A stretch of DNA of 64,000 bases from Leifsonia xyli subsp. xyli str. CTCB07 (GCF_000007665.1 NC_006087.1:186001-250000), one strand, 5' to 3'; positions 47,968 through 60,274 are shown, numbered from the stretch's first letter. The notes: generated from the letters alone by a model not told the origin. Made by a program: numbers and translations.

Positions 47968-49221
47968 CTAGTCCTGGAAGGGCTTGGAGCAGGTGACCTG
48001 CGCAGCAGTCTGTCCGTGGACATCGGACGGGAGCTGCACGGAGGCGTCGGCCGCAGCGGTCGAATCGTCGGTCGGGGCTTGTGTGGGGGTCTCGGCCGTC
48101 GGCGTCTGCGTGTTGGGGGCGGCCTCCGAGCCGACGCCGGTGTCGCCGGTGAGAGAGACCGGCCGGTCGTTTTGCATCGCGGTCATGAGGGTTTGGGCCG
48201 CGTCGGTCGTCGGGGCGACACCGCCCTCCACATAGTGATTCGGGTACTGCACGAACACGACCTTCGAGATGTCGATGCTCTTCAGCGCCATCGCCATGGA
48301 GGCGATGGTGGTCACGTTGTTGAGGCTGTCGGAGAGCGTGATGTTGCTCGTCGCCGCTTTCGCCAGGGTGTAGACCTTCACCGGGTTGACGAGGGTGTCC
48401 GCGCTCTTGATCTGGCGGACCAGGGCCGAGAGGAACACCTGCTGATTGCTGATGCGGCCGAGGTCGGAACCGTCGCCGACGCCGTGCCGGGTGCGCAGGA
48501 ACGCGAGCGCCTGAGCGCCCTGGAGCGTATTGTCGCCCGCCTTGACGTTCAGACCCGTGTAGGGGTCGACGATATCGCCGGCGACACAGACGTTCACACC
48601 GCCGACCGCGTTCGACATCTCGATCACGCCGTCGAATTCGATAACGCCCGCGTAGCGGATCTGCAGGCCCGTGAGCTTCTCGACGGTGAGCACGGTGCAG
48701 GCCAGGCCGCCGTAGCTGAGCGTGTTGTTGATCTTCTGCCGGCTCATGGCGTCGAAGCTGCCGCCCCTGGGGTCGGGGCACGACGGGATGGCGACGAACA
48801 TGTCGCGGGGGAAGCTGACGACGGTCGCATTCTTGTGGTCCGCGGAGACGTGCAGCAGCATCGTCACATCGTTGAGGTTCTCCCCCCGTTCGCCGTAGGT
48901 TTGGTTGCCGCCGCCGGAGTCGCTGCCGGCGAGGAGCACGTTGAACGAGCCGTCCATCGCGCCGAGCTGCGGAGTGACCTCATTGCCCTTCGCATCGACG
49001 AGTTTGACCGAAGGCTTGATGCCGCCGACGATGTCCATCGCCGCGTACGCCGCAACGCCGACACCGCTGGCCGCGCCGACGGCGAGCACGGCCGCCAACA
49101 GCGCCGCGACGGTCTTGAACGGACTGCGCCGCTTCAGACGACCGTGCCGGGCCATCGAGGGACCGGGCGCTTTCTCCTGCGCCCGCGCCTGGGCACGGGT
49201 GGGGGTGGGGGTCTCGTTCAT
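47968..49221 (-). CDS. LytR-CpsA-Psr family ligase
   Basis: The 417-residue protein has a cytoplasmic Arg/Lys leader, one TM helix (VAALLAAVLAVGAASGVGVA) and an LCP domain with FNVLLAGSDSG, LNDVTMLLHVSADHKNATVV and SFPRDMFVAIP, and the catalytic-site Arg stretch ALAFLRTRHGVGDGSDLGRI. LCP proteins attach glycopolymers from undecaprenyl carriers to peptidoglycan at the outer face. A Thr/Pro-rich linker and a Cys near the C-terminus end it. ATG 49221 has no strong ribosome binding site close by, but the leader fits the family. Confidence 0.9.
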   Translation of the reverse strand: MNETPTPTRAQARAQEKAPGPSMARHGRLKRRSPFKTVAALLAAVLAVGAASGVGVAAYAAMDIVGGIKPSVKLVDAKGNEVTPQLGAMDGSFNVLLAGSDSGGGNQTYGERGENLNDVTMLLHVSADHKNATVVSFPRDMFVAIPSCPDPRGGSFDAMSRQKINNTLSYGGLACTVLTVEKLTGLQIRYAGVIEFDGVIEMSNAVGGVNVCVAGDIVDPYTGLNVKAGDNTLQGAQALAFLRTRHGVGDGSDLGRISNQQVFLSALVRQIKSADTLVNPVKVYTLAKAATSNITLSDSLNNVTTIASMAMALKSIDISKVVFVQYPNHYVEGGVAPTTDAAQTLMTAMQNDRPVSLTGDTGVGSEAAPNTQTPTAETPTQAPTDDSTAAADASVQLPSDVHGQTAAQVTCSKPFQD

Positions 49222-49328
49222 TCACTCCCTCTCATCGGGTTCCGGGGACGGGTGAGACAACAAGGCGCACACCACCTGCCAGTCTGACATATCGACCTGG
49301 CAATGCTCTGGACGAGAGGACGTCCTGG

Positions 49329-50141
49329 TCAGAGCCTGTCGAGGAGGGTTGCCACGCCATCCTCCACGACGGCGCCGGTGACAGTGCGCGCCGCCGCCTT
49401 CACCTCGGCGGGCGCCTGCCCCATCGCCACGCTCCGTCCCTCGGTGCCCGCCCACCGCAGCAGTTCCAGGTCGTTGCGGCCGTCGCCGACCGCCACGACG
49501 TTCGCGAGCGGGATGTCCAGCGCACGGCGCACGCGCTCCATCGCTGTGGCCTTGTTCACGCCGTCCGGCGAGATGTCGAGCCACGCGGCCCAGCCGATCG
49601 AGTAGCTGACGCGGTGCAGGCCCATCTGTTCCACGATCGCGAGGAACTCCTCCTCGTCGTGCTGCGGCGACACGACGACGACGCGGGTCGCGGGATGCCG
49701 GGTCAGCTCCTCGAAGGAGACCTGCTCAGCGTTCACCAGCTCCCAGTCGGTCATTCCCTCGGTGTAGCGGCGGTGGCCGGTCGGGTCCTCGACCATGAAT
49801 CTGCCCGAAGGCAGGTGCGGCCGGATGGTGCGCAGCACCTGGGACGGATCGAAAGTCTGGATGAACTCACGTCGATAACCCTCTTCGACGGTTTCATCTG
49901 CCCTCATCGTCAGAGCGCCGTTCGCGCACACGACGAACTCGCTGACCAGCCCGAACTCCTCGTGGATGGGCCGCGCGGTCTCCCAGCTGCGGCCCGTGGC
50001 GAGCATGACCTCGTTTCCGGCGTCGCGGACGCGGGCGACAGCCTCCCGCACGGCCCGCCCGACAGTCCCGTCCTCGTGGATGAGCGTCCCGTCCACGTCG
50101 AGCGCGATCAGAAGGCGGTCGCTCCCGGCTGTGCGCGTCAT
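49329..50141 (-). CDS. HAD phosphatase, Cof type
   Basis: ATG 50141 gives 270 residues: motif [17 protein letters not shown], motif [13 protein letters not shown], the C2-type cap and the end motif [18 protein letters not shown]. Cof-type HADs act on sugar phosphates and flavin or pyridoxal phosphates. The start overlaps the serS stop (ATGA), so it is the second gene of a serS operon, a frequent order in actinobacteria. Confidence 0.88.
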   Translation of the reverse strand: MTRTAGSDRLLIALDVDGTLIHEDGTVGRAVREAVARVRDAGNEVMLATGRSWETARPIHEEFGLVSEFVVCANGALTMRADETVEEGYRREFIQTFDPSQVLRTIRPHLPSGRFMVEDPTGHRRYTEGMTDWELVNAEQVSFEELTRHPATRVVVVSPQHDEEEFLAIVEQMGLHRVSYSIGWAAWLDISPDGVNKATAMERVRRALDIPLANVVAVGDGRNDLELLRWAGTEGRSVAMGQAPAEVKAAARTVTGAVVEDGVATLLDRL

Positions 50142-51403
50142 TTTCCGATCGGCTCCAGGATCTCGAGCCCGCCCAGGTAGGGTCGCAGCGTCTCCGGCAC
50201 GAGCACCGAGCCGTCTTCCCGCTGGTGGGTCTCGAGGATGGCGACGATCCAGCGTGTGGTGGCGAGTGTCCCGTTGAGGGTCGCGACCGGCGCGGTCTTG
50301 CCGCTTTCGGTCCGGTAGCGGGTCTCGAGCCGCCGGGCCTGGAACGTGCCGCAGTTGGAAGTCGAGGTGAGCTCGCGGTAGCGGCCCTGGGTCGGTATCC
50401 ACGCCTCCACGTCGTACTTGCGCGCCGCGCTGGAGCCCAGGTCGCCGGCGGCGGTGTCGATGACGCGATAGCTGAGGCCGAGGGCCTGCATCATCTCCTC
50501 CTGCCAGGCGAGCAGCCGGGCGTGCTCCGCCTCAGCGTGCTCCGGAAGCGTGTAGACGAACATCTCCAGCTTGGTGAACTGGTGGACGCGGATGATGCCC
50601 CGGGTGTCCTTGCCCGCCGAGCCCGCCTCCCGCCGATAGCAGGTCGACCAGCCGGCGTAGCGCAGCGGCTCCGTCACATCCAGGATCTCGTCGGCGTGGT
50701 ACCCGGCGAGCGCGACCTCGCTGGTTCCGGTCAGGTACAGGTCGTCGGTCTCGAGGTGGTACACCTCGTCGGAGTGCTCGCCCAGGAAGCCCGTGCCCTG
50801 CATGACCTCCGGTTTGACCAGCGTCGGGGTGATCAGGGGCACGAACCCGTTGGCGAGCGCCTTGTCGAGCGCCAGGTTCATGAGCGCGATCTCGAGCCGC
50901 GCGCCGAGGCCGCGCAGAAACGAGAAACGCGCGCCGGAGACCTTCGCCCCGCGCGCCATGTCGATCGCACCGAGCAGTTCGCCGAGGGCCAGGTGGTCAC
51001 GCGGCTCGAAGCCGAACGCCGGAATGCCGCCGACCTCCTTGAGCACCGCGTAGTCGTCCTCTCCGCCGCTCGGGACGCCCGCAACTACCGGGTTGCCGAT
51101 CTTCCTCAGCACGCTCTCGAAACGCGCCTCGGCGGCGGCGGCGACCTGCTGGGCCTCCTTGACACGGCCCGCGAGCTGCTGGGCCTGCGCGACCAGCTCC
51201 TTCTTCTCCTGCTTGGGCGCCTGCGCGACCCGCTTGCCGAAGGCGTTCTGCTCGGCGCGGAGCTCCTCGAAAGCTGTAATCGCGGCACGGCGTTCGATGT
51301 CCACCTGCAGGGCTTCGTCCACCAGCTGCACGGAGTCGCCGCGCGCTTCCTGCGAACGACGGAGGACATCGGGATGCTCACGGAGCAGGACTGGATCGAT
51401 CAC
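50138..51403 (-). CDS. serS: Seryl-tRNA synthetase
   Basis: GTG 51403 gives 421 residues: the N-terminal coiled-coil arm (residues ~25-110, rich in Lys/Glu/Gln) and a class II catalytic core with motif 2 [30 protein letters not shown] and motif 3 [14 protein letters not shown]. It charges tRNA-Ser; both tRNA-Ser genes lie 4 kb away. A longer frame upstream is out of family. Length and motifs are normal. Confidence 0.95.
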   Translation of the reverse strand: MIDPVLLREHPDVLRRSQEARGDSVQLVDEALQVDIERRAAITAFEELRAEQNAFGKRVAQAPKQEKKELVAQAQQLAGRVKEAQQVAAAAEARFESVLRKIGNPVVAGVPSGGEDDYAVLKEVGGIPAFGFEPRDHLALGELLGAIDMARGAKVSGARFSFLRGLGARLEIALMNLALDKALANGFVPLITPTLVKPEVMQGTGFLGEHSDEVYHLETDDLYLTGTSEVALAGYHADEILDVTEPLRYAGWSTCYRREAGSAGKDTRGIIRVHQFTKLEMFVYTLPEHAEAEHARLLAWQEEMMQALGLSYRVIDTAAGDLGSSAARKYDVEAWIPTQGRYRELTSTSNCGTFQARRLETRYRTESGKTAPVATLNGTLATTRWIVAILETHQREDGSVLVPETLRPYLGGLEILEPIGK

Positions 51404-51439
51404 GGAGCCCAGCCTATCGCCGTCGGATAGCGTGATCTC

Positions 51440-51690
51440 ATGGCGGACGCTGCGGGGGTGGAGGGCAGAATCGTCGCCGTGGTCTACAACCCGGTGCGCA
51501 TCGACGTGACCCGCGTCCGCGCGGCGGTCGAGTCTGCCGCCGAGCGTGCGGGCGATGTGGAGCTGCTGTGGCTGCCGACCACGGCGGAGGAGGGCGGCCA
51601 GGCTCAGACCCGGCACGCGATGGAACGCGGCGCCCGGCTCGTGCTCGCCGCCGGCGGGTGGACAAGGGCGGGCTGCGGGTGCGAGGCTAG
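51440..51690 (+). pseudogene. Diacylglycerol kinase-family lipid kinase, large internal deletion
   Basis: ATG 51440 reads [40 protein letters not shown] and [10 protein letters not shown], the start of a DagK/LCB5-type lipid kinase up to the GGDGT motif. There it breaks: GG is followed directly, with a frame change, by KGGLRVRG and TAG at 51688, which looks like the protein's end. About 200 codons are missing. Its stop shares a CTAG with the pheA stop on the other strand. Confidence 0.75.
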
Positions 51691-52670
51691 CGGCCGGCAT
51701 CGTCGACGAGGGAGGCCAGCCACTCCCGCGCCTCCGTGAACACGCCGTTCCGGTAGCGCTGGTCGAAGTCGACGCCCACGCCGTCAGCGCGCGGGTAGGA
51801 ACCGAGGAAGAGGACACCCGGGCTGAATCGGCGCAGACCGAGCAGGGCTTCGGCCACGCGCTCGTCGCGGATGTGGCCGTCGGCGTCGATGACGAAGCGG
51901 TACCGTCCGAGGGCGTCGCCGATCGGGCGGGACTCGATCAGGCTCAGGTTGATGCCGCGGGTGGAGAACTGTTCGAGGAGTTCGAGCAGCGCGCCGGGAC
52001 GGTCGTCCGGCAGCTCGGCGATGAGACTCGTCTTGTCGGCGCCGGTCGGCGCCGGGACGGAGTGCGAGGTGCTGACGAGCACGAACCGGGTGACAGCGTT
52101 CGGGTCGTCGCCGATGCTCTCGGCGAGCACGACGACGTCGTGGTGGTCCACGATCCCGGGCGGGGCGATCGCGGCGTCGGCGCTGCCGCCGGCTCCGCCC
52201 CCGAAGAGAGCGGCCGCGGCCGCGACGTTGCTGGCGGCGGGCAGATGCCCGTGCTCGGGCAGGTTCGCGTCGAGCCACCGGTGGCACTGGGCGTAGGCGA
52301 CGGGATGCGCGTTGATCGTCCGCACATCGCCGAGCGTCGTTCCGGGCCGGGCGACGAGGATGAAATCCACCGGGACGAGGTATTCGCCGACGATCCGCAG
52401 ACCCGGGACCGTGGCCAGCGCATCCTGCGCCACCGACACGCCCCCCTCGATGGAGTTCTCGATCGCGATCATGGCCGCGACACTGCGCCTGGCGACCACA
52501 TCCGCCAGCGCCTCCCCCACATTGCCGACGGCCCGCCAGCGCTTCCCGCGGGCCTCCGGAACCTGCGCGAGCGCCGCTTCGGTGAAAGTGCCCGACGGTC
52601 CGAGGAAGCTGTAGACCTCGTCGATGGAGGCGGGAAGCTCGGCAGAGGGTTCGGGGGCGGCACTCGACAT
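51687..52670 (-). CDS. pheA: Prephenate dehydratase
   Basis: The 327-residue enzyme, ATG 52670, makes phenylpyruvate from prephenate. The PDT domain has [33 protein letters not shown] and the ACT domain [18 protein letters not shown] followed by [20 protein letters not shown], the Phe-binding site. The usual catalytic TRF is TRFVLVS here, intact. It is divergent from pgm, with 69 bases between the starts. It ends at TAG in a CTAG. Confidence 0.92.
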   Translation of the reverse strand: MSSAAPEPSAELPASIDEVYSFLGPSGTFTEAALAQVPEARGKRWRAVGNVGEALADVVARRSVAAMIAIENSIEGGVSVAQDALATVPGLRIVGEYLVPVDFILVARPGTTLGDVRTINAHPVAYAQCHRWLDANLPEHGHLPAASNVAAAAALFGGGAGGSADAAIAPPGIVDHHDVVVLAESIGDDPNAVTRFVLVSTSHSVPAPTGADKTSLIAELPDDRPGALLELLEQFSTRGINLSLIESRPIGDALGRYRFVIDADGHIRDERVAEALLGLRRFSPGVLFLGSYPRADGVGVDFDQRYRNGVFTEAREWLASLVDDAGR

Positions 52671-52739
52671 GGCGCTCAGCTTACCGAGAGCGGCGCCTGC
52701 CTCTCCCGGCGGCCCGCACACCGTGGAAGCATAGAAGGC

Positions 52740-54388
<1,649 letters not shown>

Positions 54389-54389
<1 letters not shown>

Positions 54390-55322
54390 GGTGTGTCTGA
54401 CAATGGTTTGGGGTCACGGCTGAGAGTCTTAATGGGTGTCGCGGTTTCAGATGCTTTCTGATAGTCAGTGGGTGTTGATCGAGGGGATGCTGCAACGTCC
54501 GACGGGTCGGCCGGGCCGGAAGTTCTCCGTCGCCCGGCTCATGGTCGAGGGGATCGTCTACCGGTACCGGACGGGGATCGCGTGGCGTGATCTGCCGGAG
54601 GTGTTCGGGTTGTGGCAGACGGTGTGGACCTGGCATCGCCGGATGGCGTTTGACGGGATGTGGGATCGGGTGCTCGCGAAGGTCACCGCGGTTGCGGACA
54701 CGGCGGGGATGGTCGATTGGTCGTTGTCGGTGGACTCCACGATCGCTCGTGTGCATCAGCACGCGACGAACATGAAGCGCCTCACGGGGGGCTGGATCGA
54801 ATTACAAGGATCTGACGCTCGAGCCGCCTGATCACGGCATCGGCCGCTCCCGTGGCGGCTTGTCGACGAAGATCCACCAGCTCGTGGACGGTAACGGGCT
54901 GCCTTTGGTGACGCTGGTCACACCGGGGCAGGCAGGGGACTCGTCGATGTTCCTGCCATGGCGCAGTTGCGGGTCGGCCGCGATACCGGCCGGCCCCGCA
55001 CCCGACCAACGCGGTCCGGGCCGACAAGGCGTACTCGTCCCGCGCGATCCGCGGACATCTGCGTTCTCGTGGGATCAAGGCCGTGATCCCGGAACCCGAC
55101 GACCAGAAAAGCCACCGCAAACGCCGCGGATCACGTGGGGGACGCCCGGTCGGGCTCGACGTCGCGGACTACAAGAACCGGAACGTGATCGAGCGCCGCT
55201 ACTGCCACATCAAGCAGTGGCGAGGATTCGCGACCCGCTACGACAAGCACGCCGTCACCTACCGCGCAGCCGTCGTCCTCAACGCCATCATCGCCTGGAC
55301 GAAGACATTGTCAAACACACCC
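54389..55322 (+). mobile_element. IS5-family element with frameshifted transposase
   Basis: Terminal repeats GGGTGTGTCTGACAATG (54389-54405) and, reversed, GGGTGTGTTTGACAATG (55306-55322) differ at one base. CTAG lies at both edges (54386-54389 and 55322-55325). The transposase starts at GTG 54436 with MLSDSQWVLIEGMLQRPTGR and reads VDSTIARVHQHATNMKR; after several frame changes (near 54800 and 54950) it ends DVADYKNRNVIERRYCHIKQ WRGFATRYDKHAVTYRAAV-type sequence. The DDE Asp (SVDSTIARVH) and Glu (NVIERRY) are recognisable. It is not active as read. Confidence 0.85.
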
Positions 55323-56120
55323 TAGAACCCTGTCCCGCTCGGCAGACCGAAGAACTCCTCGAGTGTCGTGACACCGGTCGCGTGCAGGTGCGTCGCGAGG
55401 GGAACGCCGATGTACCGGTAGTGCCACGGCTCGAACATGAACCCCGTTACGGCCACCTTGTCCTCGGGGTAGCGGAGCAGGAAGCCGAAGCGCCAGGCGT
55501 TTGCGGCCAGCCACTCGCCCTGGGGCGTCTGGGCGAAACAGGCGGACAGGGAGCATTGGGCGGGCACCGCACTGATGTCTACAGCGAAGCCGGTCTGGTG
55601 CTCGCTGTGGCCGGGCCGTGCCGGTGTCCGCGAAGGCCACACCGTTGCGGGCGGCTTCGTAACCATAGACTCGCACCTGGGAGTCGTACGGGCGGTAGGC
55701 GCTCTGCACGGAGAAGTCGAGACCGGCCTCCGCCTTGCCTGCCTGGAACAGTGCGACCAGGGCCGTGGCGGCTTCCGCCCGCAGGGGCTGCCGGTTGACG
55801 AAGGTCACATCCGGGTACACGAGATCCGGCGGCTCGTAGGCGATCGGGTTCAGCGGACGCGGCTTGTTGACGACGACCCAGCTGCTGGCAGGGTCGTCGG
55901 TGGACTGCGCTTTCTTGTCGAAACCGACGGCTGCCGGGGTCGGGGAGGTGGGCGGCAGCGGGCGCGGGGATGCGGTTTCCACTCCGGAGGGGCGGTGCCC
56001 GCCGTTCGCGCCCTTTCCGCCGCGGGTCGCAGCTCCGCTGCCGGCGCAGCCGGACACGGCCATGACGAGCGCGACGGCGCTGCCGAGCAGCGCGCGTTTC
56101 CGGACATCGCCCATCTTCAC
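55322..56120 (-). pseudogene. VanY-type D-alanyl-D-alanine carboxypeptidase lipoprotein, frameshifted
   Basis: GTG 56120 or ATG 56114 opens a lipoprotein signal (lipobox VSGC) and a Pro/Thr linker, then FVNRQPLRAEAATALVALFQ, FSVQSAYRPYDSQVRVYGYE. After FADTG the frame shifts (near 55620); the right frame continues ARPGHSEHQTGFAVDISAVP, WHYRYIGVPLATHLHATG. His and Asp of GHSEHQTGFAVD and the WH motif are the VanY zinc-peptidase site. It would trim pentapeptides in the wall. It stops at the TAG of the same CTAG that borders the IS5 element. Confidence 0.8.
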
Positions 56121-56154
56121 AGAACGAGTTTAGCCGCTGCCACCTTGTGGCAGG

Positions 56155-57048
56155 TCACCTCGGCAGGCTCCAGAAGAAGCCGGAGCCGCCCGGGTGGTCG
56201 ACGGTGATGGTCTGGTCGAGGTCGCGATAGTCGCTGTCCTCGTTGTGACCGGCCATCAGGATCTTGATCTGGCTGTTCTCACGCTGCACGCCGGAGACGA
56301 TCTGGACATGGTCGAGCGAGTCGTCGCCGCTCCAGTCGAACATGACGATGTCACCGAGCTTGATCTTGTCGCGCTGATCGAACGAGTACTCCGTCAGGCC
56401 GAGCTTCGCGGCGTTGTCGCGGAGGTAGTCGTCCATAGCCAGCACGTATCCCCAGGAAGGGCTCCAGTCGTCTCCGGCGTCTTTGTTGTACCACTCGGAG
56501 TTCATCGTCCAGCCGCGGGCGATGAGGGTCTGGCTGACGAAATTGGCGCAGTCTCCGCCGACCGGGTTGAGGTCGCCGTACTCGGCGGTGTTGTACTCCT
56601 TCCAGTACGTCATCGCGTAGGAGAGCTGCTTATCCACAGGCGTCTGCACCCGGTAGTCGTACGTCTTCGAACCGGTCGAGATCGCTTTGCCGGTCTTGTC
56701 CGTGATCGCGATCGGCACGGCGCCGGGGGCGAACCCCTGCGCGGCCGGCACGGCCACGATCATCTTGTTCCCGGAGCCCTTCGTGACGGTGGCCTGCTGA
56801 CCACCGATCTCGATTCGGGCCACCTTCCCCAGGTTGGCGCCGGTGATCGTCACCGTGCCGCCGGAGACACTGCCCGCCGTCGGCTCGATCGCCGAGACTG
56901 TCACGGAGGCGGCAGTGTGGACCACAGCCGCTTTGGCGACGGCCTTCGCCAGAGAAGACGGCTCGCCGGCGCAACCGGTGAAGGCGAGCGCGGCCACCAT
57001 TGCGACGGCCGAGGCGAGGAAGATTCGTGTGCGGTGGAGAGAGCTCAT
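56155..57048 (-). CDS. Secreted lipoprotein with IPT/TIG domain and amidase-like (CHAP-type) domain
   Basis: The 297-residue protein has a lipobox (LAFTGC), an IPT/TIG domain (SAIEPTAGSVSGGTVTITGA), and a C-terminal amidase domain of the Amidase_6 type: YSYAMTYWKEYN-like entry, VGGDCANFVSQTLIARGW with the Cys, and DSLDHVQIVSGVQ with the His. It probably cuts peptidoglycan or acts on the cell wall. A perfect palindrome and an IS481 lie upstream of its start (57048). Confidence 0.8.
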   Translation of the reverse strand: MSSLHRTRIFLASAVAMVAALAFTGCAGEPSSLAKAVAKAAVVHTAASVTVSAIEPTAGSVSGGTVTITGANLGKVARIEIGGQQATVTKGSGNKMIVAVPAAQGFAPGAVPIAITDKTGKAISTGSKTYDYRVQTPVDKQLSYAMTYWKEYNTAEYGDLNPVGGDCANFVSQTLIARGWTMNSEWYNKDAGDDWSPSWGYVLAMDDYLRDNAAKLGLTEYSFDQRDKIKLGDIVMFDWSGDDSLDHVQIVSGVQRENSQIKILMAGHNEDSDYRDLDQTITVDHPGGSGFFWSLPR

Positions 57049-57176
57049 TCGACCTTAGGAGAGTTTCGGAGGTGTTCGAGTCGGCACAAACAACGCTACC
57101 CCGACAAGCTTTGCGCACCACCGGCACGATGGGGAGCAGTGTCGCTCATCCCAGACATAGCCCGAAAATAAAGGCA

Positions 57177-57213
57177 GTAACACTCTGTTCGCTCTTGGCG
57201 AACAGAGTGTTAC
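57177..57213. repeat. Perfect 16-bp palindrome beside IS481 copy 3
   Basis: GTAACACTCTGTTCGC at 57177-57192 is repeated inverted without error at 57198-57213 around a TCTTG loop. The last C of the palindrome is also the first base of the CTAG at which IS481 begins. It lies ~130 bases upstream of the amidase gene. Confidence 0.85.
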
Positions 57214-58211
57214 TAGGTGTGATGTCCAGGGAGGTTGTTGTCGATTCTGCTAATGGGTGGGGCTCTGATGGCGGAGTGGTGCTGGTGATGATTGTAGAAG
57301 TGGGGCCAGCCGGGGAGTGCTTCTCGTCGTTCGGCCTCTGAACCATAGAACCGGGCGTAGGCCCAGCCGTCGGCGAGTGTGCGGTGGAAGCGTTCGATCT
57401 TCCCGTTGGTCTGTGGTCGGTATGGTCGGGTCTTCTTCGCCCTGATCCCGAGCTCTGTGCAGGCGTCTCGCCAGGCGTAGGACTTGTAGGCGGAGCCGTT
57501 GTCCGAGAGGACGAGTTCGACGCTGACATCCCGGTCGGCGAACCAGGCGACAGCACGCCGCAGGACACCGATCGCGGTGTCCGCCTTCTCGTCGGAGCAG
57601 ATCTCGGCGTAGGCGACGCGGGAGTGGTCGTCGATGATCGTGTAGACGAACACGGTGCCCAACCGTGGCTCGTAGCGGTGGTTCCTGCTCTTCGTGCGGG
57701 TGGCGGTCGCTTCCCGGTTGCGTTCGCCCTGGACGCGGCCGACGAATCGTCAGCCGCCGCCGTTGGGGATGTTGCCGAACTTCGTCACGTCGACATGGAT
57801 CAGCGATCCAGGGTGGTCGTGCTCGTAGCGACGGATCGGCTCGCCCGTGACCCGATCAATGGTGCAGAGCCGGTTGATGCGGCAGCACACCAGGACGGCG
57901 TGGACGGTCGAGGCGGGAAGGCCAAGCTCGCCGGCGATCTGCACCGGCCCCAGGCGTCGTCGCCACCTCGCCCGCACGATCCGCTTGAGCACGGGCAACG
58001 GCGTCCGCGTTGGCATCGATCGTGGGCGGCTAGACCGGTCGGTCATCCCTCCCGTGCCTTCGGCGCGGAACCTCGCCGCCCATTTCCGCGCGGTAACGGG
58101 CGAGACCATAAACATCTTCGCTGCGACGGAGACCAGCCAATGGTCCTCGACGATGAGCCTGGCAAGGCGCAGACGAGCGCGCGGTGTGAGAGCAGCGTTA
58201 ACGTGGGACAC
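57213..58211 (-). pseudogene. IS481 transposase, full length but with in-frame TGA
   Basis: ATG 58211 reads MSHVNAALTPRARLRLARLI, a helix-turn-helix (SVAAKMFMVSPVTARKWAAR), the first Asp in HVDVTKFGNIP, TGA at 57750-57752 in place of the expected Trp after GGG, then RFVGRVQGERNREAT, the second Asp in LSDNGSAYKS and Glu in GKIERFHRTL. Total 333 codons, normal for the family. The same TGA is in copies 1 and 2. It is called a pseudogene, but the shared stop leaves open split or readthrough expression. Confidence 0.8.
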
Positions 58212-58333
58212 GAAGGCCTCCTGGATCGTGAAGCGGTTGAACTGAACAGCTCCACTTCACAACCGGAGGCCCTCGCCCCTCAACTCCTCACGACCGTATC
58301 GCCGAAACAACCCCCCTGGACATCACGCCCTAG
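57213..58333 (-). mobile_element. IS481-family element, copy 3, both ends present
   Basis: CTAG stands at 57213-57216 and 58330-58333. The terminal repeats just inside agree well: TGTGATGTCCAGGGAGGTTG on one side and CGTGATGTCCAGGGGGGTTG on the other. The family's known preference for CTAG targets fits. It is the only copy here with both ends and is the reference for judging copies 1 and 2. Confidence 0.9.
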
Positions 58334-58611
58334 CACCCTCAGTGGTGTGCTCCAACAAAGCCGCGAACGTCTCCGCGTTCTCCTACCTCACCATCACCAT
58401 CCCAGAACTCGGGATCACCCAAACCGACGGCCCTAACGTGTTCGTCCCCTCCGACCAGCAAACCCAACGCGCCCGCGCCGGCACCTGGGCCGAACTACCG
58501 GTCACCGCAGGGGACACCTTCACCGTCACCGCGCGCGGCGACGCCTACAACACCGGCACCAACGCCGACAACTACCTCAGCATCGACGCCCTCGCCATCT
58601 TCCAATACTGA
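58334..58611 (+). pseudogene. C-terminal fragment of a phage-type structural protein
   Basis: The frame after the IS (GTG at 58342) gives about 90 residues, SAFSYLTITIPELGITQTD and DTFTVTARGDAYNTGTNADN, ending LSIDALAIFQY. It looks like the last beta-rich domain of a phage tail or fibre protein and leads into the lysis genes. The upstream part is missing; IS481 begins at its first base. Confidence 0.5.
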
Positions 58612-58639
58612 TCGCGATCAACCCGTCACCTGGACGAAC

Positions 58640-59196
58640 TCAATACCCAGCTGCACCCCAAAATTCAGAGACATCGCAGACCGCAGTCCGGGTCTCGCAG
58701 CCCTTGTAGAACACATAGACCGGGTGCGGGTTCGTCACCGGGTCATACGGCACATTCGGATTCGCGAGCGAGATCTGGAACCCCGGCTCCCTCGGCGGCG
58801 TCACCGACGAGGGAATGATCGGGACAGGGTTCGCCGGCACGTAATGGAACCACGCCGTCGGGCTGAGGTTCTCCTCCGGCGCGGGTTGCGGGTCTGGTGC
58901 CGGATCGGGGCCAGCATCATCCTGAGCCCGAGTGGCCGACGCTGTGGGCGCGGACGCTTTGGAGACTGGCTTCGAAGCCGACAGCGGTACGGCAGCGGGG
59001 CGGCAGCCTGCGGGGCGACCGCGACCGGGGGAGCGGATTGCGCCTTCGGCCTCCCCGCATCCGCGACAGGAGCAAGAGCCGTCACGGGGGCCGGAACGGT
59101 GCCCGTGCGGGTGATAGCAGCCCACGACGCGGTGCCGAACAACGCAGCCGCCACAGCGATCGCGACACCACCAAGAACCAGCTCTTGCTTCCTCAT
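58640..59196 (-). pseudogene. Small secreted protein, Pro/Ala-rich, frameshifted
   Basis: ATG 59196 reads MRKQELVLGGVAIAVAAALF, a signal-anchor helix, then TRTGTVPAPVTALAPVADAG. Near 58995 the frame changes; the second frame continues SASKPVSKASAPTASATRAQ, a PDPAPDPQPAPEE linker, and PTAWFHYVPANPVPIIPSSV to FYKGCETRTAVCDVSEFWGA, ending at 58640. It faces the lysis genes and may be a phage-borne surface or exclusion protein; no family is known to me. Confidence 0.5.
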
Positions 59197-59319
59197 ACCA
59201 CAAAAGGTACTCCCGATCATCCTGAATGAATAAGAACACCCGGATTGGAAGGTCCCCATGTTGATCATTGATCACCCCCGCCACCAGGGGGCGCTGATAA
59301 CAGTCATGGAAATACGACC

Positions 59320-60267
59320 ATGACCCTGCTTGAGGGTGTTGATATCTCCTATATGCAGGGTGACTACACCCCTGCGGGTGAGGATTTCGTGATCATCAAC
59401 GCTTCCCGCGCCAACATCGGACTCACCGTGGGGTCCTGCTACCGGGCACAGGTCGCAGGCGCCCGTGAAGCTGGGAAGCATGTTGGGCATTACTTCTTCA
59501 ACGGGAACCTCGACCCAGTGGTGTGTGCGGACTTCTTTATTGCGAACCTGGCCTATGAGGTGGGGGATTCGCTGTGGCTGGATGTCGAGGCGGAACCGTC
59601 AACGAACACGGCAGCCTGGGATCCGGCGCAGGCGCTCGCCTTCCTGAACCAGGTGAAGACCCGTCTCGGGGTGGTCCCGGGCGTGTATCTGAACAAGTCG
59701 CTCATGGACGGCATGGACTGGTCCGCCGTCGTCGCCGTCGGCGCGCCCTTGTGGATCGCGTCCTACAACCCGCCCCCACCACCCATCCGGTGGTGGCCCA
59801 CCTGGACGGTATGGCAGTACACCTCTACCCCCATCGACCGTAACAAAGCCCAAACGTCGCTGATCACGGCTTTCACAACCCCAACCCTTTTGGAGGATGA
59901 CATGAGGATCCAGATGATCAAGACGGGTGATGCCTCCGGCGCGATCGGCACGTTGAACCCGGACGGGACCCTCGACTGGCTGACCGCGGACGAGTTCCAG
60001 GCCCTGACCCGCACGGGCCTGGTCGAGCCCGTCCATGCGGAAGGCGACGGGACGGTGTGGGGCATCCTCGCATCCCGCACCGCACGCCTCCGCGCACAAC
60101 AGGGCGGCGACCCCGTGGCCCTCGCGAAGTCCGTGTCCGCCCTTCTCGTCCCCGCCGTACTGGCCGGCATCCAGGCCAACAGTGGCCTCTCCCTCACCCC
60201 TGAACAAGTCCAGGCCGCGTGCGAGACCGCGATCAAAGACGTGTTCGCCCACGCATCCCAGGGATGA
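59320..60267 (+). CDS. Phage endolysin with GH25 lysozyme domain
   Basis: The first ~190 residues are a glycoside hydrolase family 25 barrel: LLEGVDISYMQGDYTPAGED, REAGKHVGHYFFNG, SLWLDVEAEPST (catalytic Asp/Glu) and PLWIASYNPPPPP, WTVWQYTSTP. It cleaves the muramic-glucosamine bond of peptidoglycan. The C-terminal ~120 residues are a second domain of unknown type (TGDASGAIGTLNPDGTLDWL), probably for wall binding. ATG 59320 begins the lysis cassette, with the following two genes close behind. Confidence 0.88.
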   Translation: MTLLEGVDISYMQGDYTPAGEDFVIINASRANIGLTVGSCYRAQVAGAREAGKHVGHYFFNGNLDPVVCADFFIANLAYEVGDSLWLDVEAEPSTNTAAWDPAQALAFLNQVKTRLGVVPGVYLNKSLMDGMDWSAVVAVGAPLWIASYNPPPPPIRWWPTWTVWQYTSTPIDRNKAQTSLITAFTTPTLLEDDMRIQMIKTGDASGAIGTLNPDGTLDWLTADEFQALTRTGLVEPVHAEGDGTVWGILASRTARLRAQQGGDPVALAKSVSALLVPAVLAGIQANSGLSLTPEQVQAACETAIKDVFAHASQG

Positions 60268-60274
60268 CCGCGCG

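Noticed and set aside
46592..48781. A 729-residue fusion of LCP antisense sequence with the MFS transporter
   Set aside because: The part upstream of 47836 is antisense-frame sequence over the LCP gene; the transporter starts at ATG 47836 with a normal N-terminus.
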